A stretch of 64,000 nt of DNA from an uncultured Bacteroidales bacterium (GCA_947302175.1 CAMYVB010000002.1:62001-126000), one strand, 5' to 3'. Shown: positions 51,769-61,797, numbered from the stretch's first letter. Program-made: numbers and translations. The notes: generated by a model from the sequence alone, not told the origin.

Positions 51769-52707
51769 ATGAAAAAGTTGTCCTTCATTTTGCTTTCCCT
51801 CAGTCTCATCCTTACGGGATGCGGCTCTTCTCCCAAGCAGGACGCCTCGACAAGGCCCTTCCCCGAAGTGAAAGTCCCCTCGATACTTAGCGGAGACGAG
51901 GCGGACGAATATGCCCTCGACCACTTTTGGGATGCGTTCCTAGCCCCCGGCGAATATCTTTGCGACTCCACTCACATAGAAGGGGTGGAAGACAAAATCG
52001 CCGCCGCGCACCTGGCCTCCTACCTCTCCATTCTCGAGAACTACCCGCTTGAGCAAAGCGCTCCGCGCATCGAAGCCTTTTTCGGAGCCGTGGAGGCGCG
52101 CCAGAAGGCCGATACCTTGTCCAATGTCTTCCCCTGGGCCCTGGAAGCCGTTGGTTTCTACCTTTTCGACCCTGTCTCTGACATTAGGGATGAAGACCTC
52201 TACCTTCCTTTCGTGAGCCGCCTTTTGTCTTCCGAGCTTCTCCCCGAAGGCAGCTTTGAGAAATACGAAAGGCAGCTTGAAGTATGCTCAACCAACAGGA
52301 AGGGCACTCCTGCCCCCGATTTCCAGTTCATCGACGCCAGGGGCAACACCCGCCGCCTCTACGACTCCAAGGCCCAATACACCATCCTTGCATTCATCAA
52401 CCCCGGATGCAACGCCTGCGGAGAAGTTGTCGCCACTTTCGGCACTAAGGCTGCGGAAACGCTTGTCGCCGCCGGGATGCTGCATGTGGTGGCTATCTAT
52501 ATAGACGAAGACGTGGAAGCCTGGAGGGAAAAACTCTCCTCCGTTCCCCCGTTCTGGATAAGCGGGCACGAACCTTCTGGGATAATACGCGACGACAATC
52601 TCTATTACGTGCGCGCCATCCCCTCTGTGTACCTGCTCGACTCCGACAAAAAAATCATCATGAAAGACGCGCCTGTCTCCAAGGTCGCGCAATACATTAG
52701 ATATTGA
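51769..52707 (+). CDS. DUF5106 / thioredoxin-like lipoprotein
   Basis: 312 residues. Lipobox 'LILTGCGSS' with the acylated Cys near residue 18, so envelope-anchored. N-terminal helical DUF5106 region (about 35-180, 'DEYALDHFWDAFLAPGEYLC'). C-terminal thioredoxin-like fold with 'GTPAPDFQFIDARGNTRRLY' and redox motif 'NPGCNACGEVV' (CxxC at about 214-217), then the cis-Pro region 'AIPSVYLLDSDKKII'. Likely a periplasmic thiol:disulfide or peroxide-handling protein. The substrate is unknown. It lies 15 bases before thyA, with which it is probably co-transcribed; the functional link is not obvious. Confidence 0.85.
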   Translation: MKKLSFILLSLSLILTGCGSSPKQDASTRPFPEVKVPSILSGDEADEYALDHFWDAFLAPGEYLCDSTHIEGVEDKIAAAHLASYLSILENYPLEQSAPRIEAFFGAVEARQKADTLSNVFPWALEAVGFYLFDPVSDIRDEDLYLPFVSRLLSSELLPEGSFEKYERQLEVCSTNRKGTPAPDFQFIDARGNTRRLYDSKAQYTILAFINPGCNACGEVVATFGTKAAETLVAAGMLHVVAIYIDEDVEAWREKLSSVPPFWISGHEPSGIIRDDNLYYVRAIPSVYLLDSDKKIIMKDAPVSKVAQYIRY

Positions 52708-52722
52708 AAACGCCGTTTTGCA

Positions 52723-53517
52723 ATGAAACAATATCTGGACATGCTAAGGACGGTCCGTCAGACGGGCGTCATCAAACAGGACCGCACGGGAGTGGGCACG
52801 AGGAGCATCTTCGGCTACCAGTGCCGCTATGACCTCTCCGAAGGCTTCCCCCTCCTCACCACCAAGAAGGTCCACCTTAAATCCATCATCTACGAGCTCC
52901 TGTGGTTCATCGCGGGCGACACCAACGTGCGTTTCCTCCAGGACCACAAGGTGACGATATGGGACGAATGGGCCGACGAAAACGGCGACCTCGGGCCCGT
53001 CTATGGCCGCCAGTGGCGCAGCTGGCAGACCGCCGACGGCCGCAGCATAGACCAGCTTTCCCAGGTAATAGACACCATTAAGCGCAACCCCGATTCCCGA
53101 AGGATGCTGGTATGCGCCTGGAACCCCGGCGACGTGGACAAAATGGCCCTCCCGCCCTGCCACTGCCTCTTCCAGTTCTATGTTGCGAACGGCCGTCTCT
53201 CGTGCCAGTTGTACCAGCGCAGCGCCGACATCTTCCTTGGCGTGCCTTTCAATATCGCATCTTATGCGCTTCTAACGATGATGATAGCCCAGGTGTGCGG
53301 CCTCGAGCCCGGTGAATTCATCCACACGACTGGCGACACCCACCTCTATCTCAACCACACCGAGCAGGCCGACCTCCAGCTTTCACGCGAGCCCAGGCCA
53401 CTCCCCAAGATGAAAATCAACCCCGCCGTAAAGGACATATTCTCGTTTAAGTTCGAAGATTTTGAGCTCGTTGATTATGACCCATATCCGGCGATAAAGG
53501 CCCCCGTGGCAGTTTAG
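52723..53517 (+). CDS. thyA: Thymidylate synthase
   Basis: 264 residues, the usual length. Converts dUMP to dTMP with methylene-tetrahydrofolate, producing dihydrofolate. Start '[20 protein letters not shown]', folate/dUMP Arg '[13 protein letters not shown]' (about 21), catalytic Cys in '[13 protein letters not shown]' (about 146), '[20 protein letters not shown]' and '[12 protein letters not shown]'. The stop codon overlaps the folA region (TAG/GTG), so thyA and folA are coupled and the dihydrofolate product is recycled by the next enzyme. Confidence 0.97.
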   Translation: MKQYLDMLRTVRQTGVIKQDRTGVGTRSIFGYQCRYDLSEGFPLLTTKKVHLKSIIYELLWFIAGDTNVRFLQDHKVTIWDEWADENGDLGPVYGRQWRSWQTADGRSIDQLSQVIDTIKRNPDSRRMLVCAWNPGDVDKMALPPCHCLFQFYVANGRLSCQLYQRSADIFLGVPFNIASYALLTMMIAQVCGLEPGEFIHTTGDTHLYLNHTEQADLQLSREPRPLPKMKINPAVKDIFSFKFEDFELVDYDPYPAIKAPVAV

Positions 53518-53522
53518 TGAAT

Positions 53523-54014
53523 ATGGAAAAGTGTCTCATAGTAGCAGTGGCCGATGACGGCGCGATAGGAGTTAAGGGCGGCCTCCCCTGGCATCTGTCG
53601 GAAGATTTGAAATATTTCAAGCGCACGACCGAGGGCTGCCCCGTAATCATGGGCCGCACGACCTATTTCTCCCTTCCATTCAGGCCTCTTAAGAACAGGA
53701 AAAACATAGTCCTGAATCTCGGGGGAGACCCTATCCCCGAAGTTACTTGCGTCTATTCGTTTGAAGAAGCTTATGCGGCGGCCGAGCCCGCCGAGAAATG
53801 TTTTATCATAGGCGGAGCGTCGGTCTACCGCGCTGCGCTGCCCGATATGGACAGGCTCTACATCACGCACGTCCACGCAAACGTGCCCGATGCCGATGCC
53901 TTCTTCCCCGAAATTGATCCTGCAATCTGGGCCGTCGAGTCGCGGTCTGAAACGATAATTGACGAAGCGACGGGTGTCGCTTACGAATTTGTTGTATATT
54001 TGCGGCGGAGATAA
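53523..54014 (+). CDS. folA: Dihydrofolate reductase
   Basis: 163 residues from the ATG at 53523 ('MEKCLIVAVADDGAIGVKGG'). A GTG at 53517, inside the thyA stop, would add two residues and cannot be excluded. Reduces dihydrofolate to tetrahydrofolate with NADPH. Family signature 'GVKGGLPWHLSEDLKYFKRT' (about 16-35, substrate Asp/Glu in the loop), 'VIMGRTTYFSLPFRPLKNRK' (about 43-62) and 'KCFIIGGASVYRAALPDMDR' (about 94-113). Normal length. Confidence 0.95.
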   Translation: MEKCLIVAVADDGAIGVKGGLPWHLSEDLKYFKRTTEGCPVIMGRTTYFSLPFRPLKNRKNIVLNLGGDPIPEVTCVYSFEEAYAAAEPAEKCFIIGGASVYRAALPDMDRLYITHVHANVPDADAFFPEIDPAIWAVESRSETIIDEATGVAYEFVVYLRRR

Positions 54015-54042
54015 TATTCCGTCGGACAGTTAGTTAGTATTA

Positions 54043-55407
54043 GTGGAACAAAAAAGGGAAAGTTTTGGCGGCCGCATGGCCGTGATTTTTGCGATGGCCG
54101 GCTCCGCCATAGGGCTGGGGAACATTTGGCGTTTCCCCTATATTCTCGGCGAGCACGGCGGAAGCGCCTTCCTCATAGTTTACATTGCAGCTACGCTCCT
54201 TCTGTCGCTTCCGGTGTTTGTTGCGGAGGTGACCATAGGCAGGCGCAGCCGCCGCAGCGCCTACGGCGCCATGGCAGCGCTGGAGAGCGGCAGACGCTGG
54301 AAAATTGCCGGTGCCCTCTCAGTTTTCATCCCCCTGTTTATCCTCTGTTACTACAGCGTTATCGGCGGATGGTCGCTCGATTTCCTCTTCAAATCTGTCA
54401 CTAATCAGTTTATCAGGCAAACCTCGGAGGAGGTGACGGGCCTTTTTGGCAGCTTCATTACTTCCACCTGGGAGCCCATAATCATGCACCTGGCCTTCCT
54501 CGCCATATGCACGGCAATTATTGCCAAGGGTGTCAAGTCGGGAATTGAGAAATTCAGTAAGTACACCATTCCCGTACTATTCGTCCTGATAGTGGTGATG
54601 ATAGTGTATTCCGCCACTCTCCCCGGGTCGATGGATGGTTTCCGCTATCTTCTCGACCCCGATTTTTCGCAGCTTGACGCCAAGACATTCGTCTATGCCC
54701 TGGGGCAGAGTTTCTATTCGATGTCCCTTGGAATGGGTGCAATCGTGACCTATGGGTCTTACGTCAAGAAGAAGGAGAATATAGTTGCCACGAGTGTTGG
54801 TACAGCCATTTCCGACATGTTGTTTGCAATTCTTGCCGGTATGGCCATCATGCCCGCCGTGTTCGCCGCAGGCATGGAGCCGGGCGCCGGTCCCGGACTG
54901 GTGTTCTGCAGCGTGCCGTATATTTTCTCGACCATGGGGGCTATTTCCCCCATCCTCAGTTCGCTGGTCGCCGTCCTTTTCTTCGTCGCCATACTCGCGG
55001 CGGCGGCGACGTCGTGCATTTCCCTTCAGGAAGTGGGCGTATCCTACTTTGTAGAGCATAGGGGAATGACTCGAAAGAAGGCGGCCTGGCTGCTCTTTGC
55101 CATATGCGGTTCGCTGGGTGTCGTGTGTTCGCTTTCCTTCGGCCCGCTTAGCGGCGTTACGCTGGTCGGGAAGAACATTTTCGACCTGTTCGACTGGTTC
55201 GCCTCCAACGTGCTGCTTCTCACGCTCGGATTTATCGTTGCCGTGTTCGTTGGTTTTGTGATGAAGAAAGAAGACGTGAAGGACGAAATCACCAACGGAG
55301 GGACCAACAGGGCGACAGGTTGGATTTTCGAAGTGGTGTATTTCCTCATCAAGTGGGTGGCACCCATAGGAATCCTGGGCATTTTTGTAACCAATTTCCT
55401 GATTTAG
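54043..55407 (+). CDS. Sodium-dependent NSS-family transporter (1)
   Basis: 454 residues, GTG start. LeuT-fold Na+:solute symporter of the inner membrane; substrates are usually amino acids or related amines. TM1 signature 'MAGSAIGLGNIWRFPYILGE' (about 17-36) carries the unwound Na+/substrate site. 'CYYSVIGGWSLDFLF' (TM3), 'GQSFYSMSLGMGAIVTYGSY' (TM6, about 225-244) and 'GAGPGLVFCSVPYIFSTMGA'. About 11-12 TM segments, the short C-terminus typical of bacterial members. A highly similar gene follows after one base. Confidence 0.9.
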   Translation: MEQKRESFGGRMAVIFAMAGSAIGLGNIWRFPYILGEHGGSAFLIVYIAATLLLSLPVFVAEVTIGRRSRRSAYGAMAALESGRRWKIAGALSVFIPLFILCYYSVIGGWSLDFLFKSVTNQFIRQTSEEVTGLFGSFITSTWEPIIMHLAFLAICTAIIAKGVKSGIEKFSKYTIPVLFVLIVVMIVYSATLPGSMDGFRYLLDPDFSQLDAKTFVYALGQSFYSMSLGMGAIVTYGSYVKKKENIVATSVGTAISDMLFAILAGMAIMPAVFAAGMEPGAGPGLVFCSVPYIFSTMGAISPILSSLVAVLFFVAILAAAATSCISLQEVGVSYFVEHRGMTRKKAAWLLFAICGSLGVVCSLSFGPLSGVTLVGKNIFDLFDWFASNVLLLTLGFIVAVFVGFVMKKEDVKDEITNGGTNRATGWIFEVVYFLIKWVAPIGILGIFVTNFLI

Positions 55408-55408
55408 C

Positions 55409-56764
55409 ATGGCAAAAAGAAGGGAAAAATTCGGAAGCTCTCTCGCTGCCGTCATGGCGATGGCCGGCTCAGCCATAGGCCTTGGCAATATATGGCGTTT
55501 CCCCTATATGACGGGTCAGAACGGAGGTGCCGCCTTCATCCTGGTGTATTTGCTCGCCGCCTTCATCCTCTCCCTGCCCATCATGCTCTGCGAGTCGCTG
55601 ATAGGTCGTCGCACTTCCAGCGGCACCTTCGGCGCCATGGAAAAGCTCGCGCCCCGCTCAAAGTGGAAATATCTTGGCTTCTTGACGGTCATTTCGCCGC
55701 TGGTCATCCTTTCGTACTACAGCGTAGTGGGCGGATGGTCCATCGATTATTTCGTCCGCTCCGTAGCGGGAGGCTTCGGGCAGGATGTCTCGTCGTATTT
55801 TGCGCTTTTTGTTGCGAACCCATCTCGTCCGCTGCTCTATCACACGCTCTTTATCGTCGCCACGGTTTTAGTCGTCTCGCGGGGCATCAAGTCCGGCATA
55901 GAATCTTTCAACAAGATTTCCCTGCCGCTGCTTTTTGTGCTGATTGTCATAATCATGACTTATTCTCTCTCCCTTCCCGGCGCCATGGAGGGAGTGAAGT
56001 ATTTGGTTAAGCCTGATTTTTCGAAACTTACGCCGTCGGCCATAGCTGCCGCCATGGGTCAGAGTTTCTTCTCCCTTTCGCTGGGAGTAGGTACCATCCT
56101 GACATACGCATCCTACATGAAGAAGCAGGACAATCTGCTCCGCTCGGGCGCGGGGACGGCTTTTTTCGATATGGTGTTCGCTTTGCTGGCGGGATTTGCC
56201 ATTATGCCGGCCGTCTTTGCCGCAGGGATTGAGCCCGGGGCGGGTCCAGGCCTTATTTTCGAAACCTTGCCGTTCATTTTCAGCAAGATGGGGCTTGCTT
56301 CGCCCATCCTGAGCCGCTCCGTCTCGATACTCTTTTTCCTTGCAATCGTGGTCGCTGCGCTGACTTCTTCCATCTCGATGTGCGAGGTGGGAGTGACCTA
56401 TCTTGTTGATGAGAAGGGTTTTTCGAGAAAGAAGGCGTCAATCGTCATTTTTGGCGCGACCTGGCTTCTCGGTGCCCTTTGTTCCCTTTCTTTCGGGCCG
56501 CTGGAACAGTTCAAGATTCTCGGCAAGACGCTTTTCGATTTTTGCGACCACCTCACGTCAGACTATCTGATGACCTTCGGCAGCCTGCTCTTCGTGATTT
56601 TCGTGGGCTGGAAGATGAAAAAGGCGGACGTCAGGGACGAATTCACCAACGGCGGCCGACTCGGCGTTTCCGGCCGCATTTTCCCCGTTTTTTACTTCCT
56701 CGTCCGTTACGTCGCCCCCGCCGTCATCCTCATTATTTTCTTGAGCAATTTGCTCTTGAAGTAA
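55409..56764 (+). CDS. Sodium-dependent NSS-family transporter (2)
   Basis: 451 residues, a paralogue of the preceding gene with the same marks: 'MAGSAIGLGNIWRFPYMTGQ' (about 17-36), 'SYYSVVGGWSIDYFV', 'GQSFFSLSLGVGTILTYASY' and 'GIEPGAGPGLIFETLPFIF'. It differs from copy 1 in TM6-8 side chains (for example 'SLSLGVGTIL' versus 'SMSLGMGAIV'), so the substrate may differ. The tandem spacing of 1 base shows the two are transcribed together. They could form a heteromer or, more likely, widen the amino-acid range; this is inference. Confidence 0.9.
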   Translation: MAKRREKFGSSLAAVMAMAGSAIGLGNIWRFPYMTGQNGGAAFILVYLLAAFILSLPIMLCESLIGRRTSSGTFGAMEKLAPRSKWKYLGFLTVISPLVILSYYSVVGGWSIDYFVRSVAGGFGQDVSSYFALFVANPSRPLLYHTLFIVATVLVVSRGIKSGIESFNKISLPLLFVLIVIIMTYSLSLPGAMEGVKYLVKPDFSKLTPSAIAAAMGQSFFSLSLGVGTILTYASYMKKQDNLLRSGAGTAFFDMVFALLAGFAIMPAVFAAGIEPGAGPGLIFETLPFIFSKMGLASPILSRSVSILFFLAIVVAALTSSISMCEVGVTYLVDEKGFSRKKASIVIFGATWLLGALCSLSFGPLEQFKILGKTLFDFCDHLTSDYLMTFGSLLFVIFVGWKMKKADVRDEFTNGGRLGVSGRIFPVFYFLVRYVAPAVILIIFLSNLLLK

Positions 56765-56815
56765 TCCCTATTTATAGGTATTGTAAACAATTTTTTTAAT
56801 GCCTTTTTTTGCGAA

Positions 56816-58981
56816 ATGCGAAAGAACAGACACTTTTTGACCCTTATACTCCTTGCGGCCGGCCTTCTGGCTCAGGCGAAAAGCCCTGCGGGAGTGGCGA
56901 TTATAATAGACAGCGAGAGCTACGCCGCCGAAGAAGGAGCAGTAGCGAAGGCAGTGGACAACTATGCCGGAGCCATCAGGCAGTATGACGGCAAAAACAC
57001 TTTCCTGATAGTTGCCGACACCTCCTGGACCCCGGATATCATTCGCGAGCGCCTCATCGACCTTAGGGAAAATAAGAATCTTGAAGGGGCCGTGCTCGTG
57101 GGCAATATCCCCATCCCCATGATACGCCGTGCCCACCATCTCTCCACGGCGTTCAAGATGAACCCTTCGATGCCCATAGAGCGTTCCTCCATCCCTTCTG
57201 ACCGCTTCTACGATGATTTTGGCCTGGAATTCAAATACCTCGAGCGCAGGGGCCCTCTCTTCTTCTACGACCTTTCCCCGGAAGGCGACCAAAGGGTCAA
57301 GAGTGACATCTACACAGCCCGCATCAAGCCCTCGAAAGCCGACCCCGATCATAGCTTCACCTATCTCATCGCCGAGTTCCTAGACAAGGCCGCCGAGGCC
57401 AAGAAAAGCCCTGAAAAGCTCGACCGCCTCTTCCATTTCGGCGGCCACGGCAACAGCTCCGAGAGCTTCAACGCCCGCATAGACGAAGACCGCGCCATGC
57501 ACGCCCAGTTCGGCATAGTCAACCCCGAAGGCCGCGTCAGCTATCTCAATTTCGATGAAGACACCTTCGTGCGCATGCGCCTACTCTCCGCCCTTCAGGA
57601 CCCCGCTCTCGACTACGCCCATATTCACTCCCACGGCGGAGTCGGCGCCCAGTACATAAGCAAAGAGCCCTACACCTTCATGACTTCCGGCCATCTCGAT
57701 ATGGCAAAGCTCTTTTTCCGCACCCGTATGCGCAATGCCAAGGACCCTGAAAAGGCAAAGGCCTCTATCATCGCAACTTACGGCGTCCCCGAGAGCTTCA
57801 TGGACGGCTGGGACGACCCCGTGATGGCGGCCAAGGACTCCGCCTTCCGCGCAAGCACCGACATAAGCCTTGAAGACCTTGACAACTACGTTTCGGGCGT
57901 CCGGGTCCTCCTTCTTGACGCCTGCTTCAACGGCGCCTTCCTCCATGACGACTACGTCGCCGCACGCTATGCTTTTTCCCACGGCAGCAGGACGCTCGCA
58001 GTCACCGCCAACTCCGTCAACATAATCCAGGACCACTGGAAAAACGAGCTTGTCGGACTTATGCAGTATGGTGTGTGCGTTGGCAACTGGGCGAAAATGG
58101 GCTTCACCCTGGAGTCCCACCTTTTCGGCGACCCCACCACCAGCTTCGAAGCGAGGGACGCCTCTCCCAAAGGTCTCGACCGTATCGTAGCCGAGGGGCT
58201 TGACCGCCGCACGGCGGAAAAGTTTCTGCGCTCCAACGAGCCCGAACTTGCCGCCTACGCCATCCACGAAGGTTTCCTCCCCAAAGGCGGCAGCCTTGAG
58301 GAGATACTTCGCAGCGCGGCTGATCCCAACCTCAGGATGGAGGCCATGATGCGCATCGTCCGTAGCGAGAGCGACACCAGGAAGATGGTCGAAGCGCTGA
58401 GGACGGGCCTGAATGACCCCTACGAGCTCATTCGCCGCATGGCGTCGTCCTATGCCGACCGCTGCGGCGACCCTTCACTCCTTCCCGACATCGCCCGCCA
58501 CTATCTCGACCCTTTCGAGACCACCCGCGTGCGCTACCATCTTCTCGCCGCCCTTTCGCTCTATCCCTATCAAGACGTAGAGGCCGAGCTTAAAAAGGCC
58601 TGGAACGGCAGCTGGCCTCTGCAGGGTGACTTCAACGCCCAACTTTCAAGGCTCAAGAGCGGGCGCGAAAGCGATGTCAAGGAGTTCGCATCCATCTCCG
58701 ACAGCTCCGTTTCCGCCAAGGAGAGGGGTTCGGTCGTAAGCGCCCAGCGCAACCGTTGCAACCCGGGTGCAGTCGAGCCCATGGTGGCCCTGATTGCCGA
58801 CGAAACCGCTCCCGCCGACCTCCGCTGCAGGGCTGCTGAGGCTCTCGGCTGGTATGCCTATTCATTCCGCCGCCAGGCAGTGTATGATGCGCTCAAAGCC
58901 TTGAGCGTTGAAAACGCGGCTGTCGGCGACGAAGTCAAACGCTCACTCAGACGCCTCGAAGACAATGCTTTCACGAATTAG
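56816..58981 (+). CDS. Gingipain-like (C25, clan CD) cysteine peptidase with HEAT-like C-terminus
   Basis: 721 residues, signal peptide 'HFLTLILLAAGLLAQAKS', so exported. 'VAIIIDSESYAAEEGAVAKA' begins a caspase/gingipain-type fold. 'DYAHIHSHGGVGAQ' (H271/H273) and 'VLLLDACFNGAFLHDDYVAA' (C370) fit the clan CD His-Cys dyad, and 'LFGDPTTSFEAR' (about 436-447) matches the C25 'GDP' hallmark. An additional 'FHFGGHGNSSES' lies near 203-214. From about 480 the chain becomes HEAT-like helical repeats ('MEAMMRIVRSESDTRKMVEA', 'DLRCRAAEALGWYAYSFR'). No prosegment or secretion C-terminal domain is recognised. It overlaps the TonB-receptor gene by 17 bases, indicating coupled expression. Confidence 0.78.
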   Translation: MRKNRHFLTLILLAAGLLAQAKSPAGVAIIIDSESYAAEEGAVAKAVDNYAGAIRQYDGKNTFLIVADTSWTPDIIRERLIDLRENKNLEGAVLVGNIPIPMIRRAHHLSTAFKMNPSMPIERSSIPSDRFYDDFGLEFKYLERRGPLFFYDLSPEGDQRVKSDIYTARIKPSKADPDHSFTYLIAEFLDKAAEAKKSPEKLDRLFHFGGHGNSSESFNARIDEDRAMHAQFGIVNPEGRVSYLNFDEDTFVRMRLLSALQDPALDYAHIHSHGGVGAQYISKEPYTFMTSGHLDMAKLFFRTRMRNAKDPEKAKASIIATYGVPESFMDGWDDPVMAAKDSAFRASTDISLEDLDNYVSGVRVLLLDACFNGAFLHDDYVAARYAFSHGSRTLAVTANSVNIIQDHWKNELVGLMQYGVCVGNWAKMGFTLESHLFGDPTTSFEARDASPKGLDRIVAEGLDRRTAEKFLRSNEPELAAYAIHEGFLPKGGSLEEILRSAADPNLRMEAMMRIVRSESDTRKMVEALRTGLNDPYELIRRMASSYADRCGDPSLLPDIARHYLDPFETTRVRYHLLAALSLYPYQDVEAELKKAWNGSWPLQGDFNAQLSRLKSGRESDVKEFASISDSSVSAKERGSVVSAQRNRCNPGAVEPMVALIADETAPADLRCRAAEALGWYAYSFRRQAVYDALKALSVENAAVGDEVKRSLRRLEDNAFTN

Positions 58982-61784
58982 GACACTGCTGATTCTCTGC
59001 GCCGCAGCCGCTCTGCTCTGTGTCCCCGCCCGGGCGCAGAAGGCCAAGGCTTCGCTCTACGGCACGGTCACGACCATAGAGGACGGTGTGCGCAAGCCCC
59101 TCGACTATGCCGTACTCGTCCTTCGCCCCGCCGGAGTCTATGCCACTACCGACGCGGAGGGCAAATACTCATTCGAAGGCCTCGACCCCGGCAGCTACGA
59201 CCTCTCTGTCCAGCTCATAGGATATGAGACCGTCGACACGACCTTGAGTGTCAGCGGCGTGCTTCGCAAAGATATCATATTGAAAGAGAGTAACTTCCGC
59301 ATAGAGGAAGTGCACGTCGTCGCTCAGGCTTCCAAAGCTGGCGACGCCACGGCGTCCACGATTTCCCGCCAGGCCATGGACCACAGCCAGACAAGCTCGC
59401 TCAAGGACGTGATGCAGCTGCTCCCAGGCGTCGCTTTTTCCAATCCCGACCTCAGCTCAGCCCAGAGCCTGAACATACGCACGGCCTCCGCGAGCGACAT
59501 GAACAGTCTCGGCGTCGCAGTTATCGTGGACGGCGCCCCGGTGTCGAACAATGCCAACATGGAAGGCATTTCGACGGCCATCAACGGTGTTTCGAGCGCA
59601 GTTGCGAGTACCGCAGTATCAGCCGCAGGCGCCACGCCCACCGGAGGCATCGACGTCCGTTCCCTTTCGACGGACAATATAGAGTCGGTCGAAGTCATAC
59701 GCGGCATACCCTCCGTCCAGTACGGCGACCTCACCTCCGGCGCCGTCATAATCAACTCCAAAGCCGGCGCCGAGCCCCTCACCGTCAGGCTCAAGACCGA
59801 CCCTAAAATCTATCAGGCTGCCCTGTCCAAGGGCTTCAGGCTCCCGGGCCGCGGAGGCGACATTCACATAAGCAGCGACTATGCGCACAGCACCGCCAAG
59901 ACCACCGAGGCCTACGCCAACTATCGCCGCCTGAATTTCAAGACTATGTACACCCGCCGTTTCGGCGACCTCAACTCTTCCTTCTCCCTCGACCTCAAGT
60001 ATGGAAAGGACGTCAGGGACAAGAACCCCGACGACGAGAGGGCCTCGCTCGCCACGGGCGGCACCAGCTACGGCGCACGCCTGAGCGCAAACGGCACGTG
60101 GAACATCAACCGCGGCTGGCTCAAAACCCTGCGCTACGACATCTCCGGCAGCTATACCGACAAGCACTCCTGGCGCGACCAGGATCTCACCAACGCAATT
60201 GCGATATATTCTACCAACATGGAAGACGGCACGTCCGTTTCCAACATCAAGGGCGGTCACGTCTATGACGCTTCCGGAAACGAGCTCACGACCCACTCCG
60301 CAGGCAACATGGCCTACGCGACCATGCTCCCTTATTTCTATTTCTCCCACTACGACTTCTACGGCAAGGAGATAAACGCCTTTGCGAAACTCACGCTCAA
60401 CCTCTATAAAAACTGGGGCAGGACCGACAACAAGATACTGCTCGGCGCAGACTTCAAGACCGACGGCAACCTTGGCGAGGGCCTCGTTTTCCCCGAAGGC
60501 ACCCCTCCTTCGCACACCGGCAACACTGAGGCCGGCTTCAGGCCCAGGCCCCTCTACGACATACCCTTTGTCAACCAGATAGGCGTATTCGCCGAAGACT
60601 CTTTCAGGACAAAACTCCTGGGCCGCGCCCTGCATCTCACTGCCGGCGCCCGCCTTGACAACATAGGCCATCTCCACGCCCTTGCCCCTCGCGCCAACGC
60701 ATCGTTTGAGCTCATTCCCGGTGCCCTGTCGCTTCGAGGAGGCTACGGCATCACCGTCAAGGCTCCGACCGCCCTCTACCTCTACCCCAACAACGCCTAT
60801 TACGACCAGATCAACATCAACACGAGCGAGGCCGCCGCGGAAAAGGACAGGGTAGTGATGGCGACCACCTACATCTACGACACCACCAATCCCGACCTCA
60901 GGATAGCGATGAACCGCAAGGCGGAAATAGGTTTTGACCTGACTCTTGAGGGCCGCTACAAACTGGGCGTCACTTTCTATGACGAAAGGCTCAAGGACGG
61001 TTACGGTTTCGGCACTTCGCTGCAGTCGTGGAGGCTCGTTCCCTATAAGACCTACACCATTTCAGGCCACGCGGAGGACGGTACGCCCATATTCAGCCCC
61101 GAATACGACACCCGGCGCTTCTTTGCCTATTATATGCCGATGAACAACGGCAGCGAGCACCATCGCGGCGTCGAATTCGAGCTCAACCTTGGAAGATTCG
61201 AGCAGATTCGCACTTCGTTCTACCTCAACGGCGCATGGATAATGTCGGAATCCACCTCGACCGGCTACACCTTCGACATGAACATGGACCACGGCAGCAC
61301 GATTCTTAGCAACGTGGGCATATACGAGCCCCAGACGTGGACATACTTCAACGAGCGGGCCCTTACGACCCTGCGCGCAACGCACAACATCCCTTCGCTC
61401 GGCTTTGTCGTTACACTGACCACCCAGTTCAACCTTTTCCGCAACAGCTGGACCGAGTACGGAGACGACTTGAAGCCCTCGAAATATATTTCCCGCGAGG
61501 ACGGCCAGGTGTATGATTTCACCGACGAGATGGCCTCCATGCCCGAGTGGAGCTATATGCTGGACCAAAGGTCCGACAGCCGCTTCATCGTGAGCCGCAC
61601 CATCCCCACCGTCGTCTTCAATTTCAACCTTTCGAAGGAGGTGAAGAATTTCCTCACGGCCTCTTTCTACGTCAACAACTTCTTCAACTCCCGTCCGCTC
61701 GACCCGTCTGAAGTCACGAAAGGCAGCTTCACCGAGCTCAACAACCCCATGTATTTCGGATTCGAATTGAAATTCAAACTATAA
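58965..61784 (+). CDS. TonB-dependent receptor with carboxypeptidase-like N-terminal domain
   Basis: 939 residues from the ATG at 58965 ('MLSRIRTLLILCAAAALLCV', a signal peptide). An earlier in-frame start would run into the peptidase gene without a signal. After the signal comes a CarboxypepD_reg domain 'LYGTVTTIEDGVRKPLDYAV...LSVQLIGYET' (about 30-110), then the plug: 'SLKDVMQLLPGVAFSNPDLS' and 'IESVEVIRGIPSVQYGDLTS' (about 245-264). The barrel ends with '...NNPMYFGFELKFKL'. There is no SusD partner; instead DUF4876 and DUF6850 genes follow, so it belongs to a non-SusCD importer class. Ligand unknown. Energised by TonB. Confidence 0.93.
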   Translation: MLSRIRTLLILCAAAALLCVPARAQKAKASLYGTVTTIEDGVRKPLDYAVLVLRPAGVYATTDAEGKYSFEGLDPGSYDLSVQLIGYETVDTTLSVSGVLRKDIILKESNFRIEEVHVVAQASKAGDATASTISRQAMDHSQTSSLKDVMQLLPGVAFSNPDLSSAQSLNIRTASASDMNSLGVAVIVDGAPVSNNANMEGISTAINGVSSAVASTAVSAAGATPTGGIDVRSLSTDNIESVEVIRGIPSVQYGDLTSGAVIINSKAGAEPLTVRLKTDPKIYQAALSKGFRLPGRGGDIHISSDYAHSTAKTTEAYANYRRLNFKTMYTRRFGDLNSSFSLDLKYGKDVRDKNPDDERASLATGGTSYGARLSANGTWNINRGWLKTLRYDISGSYTDKHSWRDQDLTNAIAIYSTNMEDGTSVSNIKGGHVYDASGNELTTHSAGNMAYATMLPYFYFSHYDFYGKEINAFAKLTLNLYKNWGRTDNKILLGADFKTDGNLGEGLVFPEGTPPSHTGNTEAGFRPRPLYDIPFVNQIGVFAEDSFRTKLLGRALHLTAGARLDNIGHLHALAPRANASFELIPGALSLRGGYGITVKAPTALYLYPNNAYYDQININTSEAAAEKDRVVMATTYIYDTTNPDLRIAMNRKAEIGFDLTLEGRYKLGVTFYDERLKDGYGFGTSLQSWRLVPYKTYTISGHAEDGTPIFSPEYDTRRFFAYYMPMNNGSEHHRGVEFELNLGRFEQIRTSFYLNGAWIMSESTSTGYTFDMNMDHGSTILSNVGIYEPQTWTYFNERALTTLRATHNIPSLGFVVTLTTQFNLFRNSWTEYGDDLKPSKYISREDGQVYDFTDEMASMPEWSYMLDQRSDSRFIVSRTIPTVVFNFNLSKEVKNFLTASFYVNNFFNSRPLDPSEVTKGSFTELNNPMYFGFELKFKL

Positions 61785-61797
61785 AAGCGATAAAGCA

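Noticed and set aside
59619..60677. 352-codon open frame opposite the TonB receptor
   Set aside because: Gly/Val/Ala-rich shadow frame; the receptor is certain.
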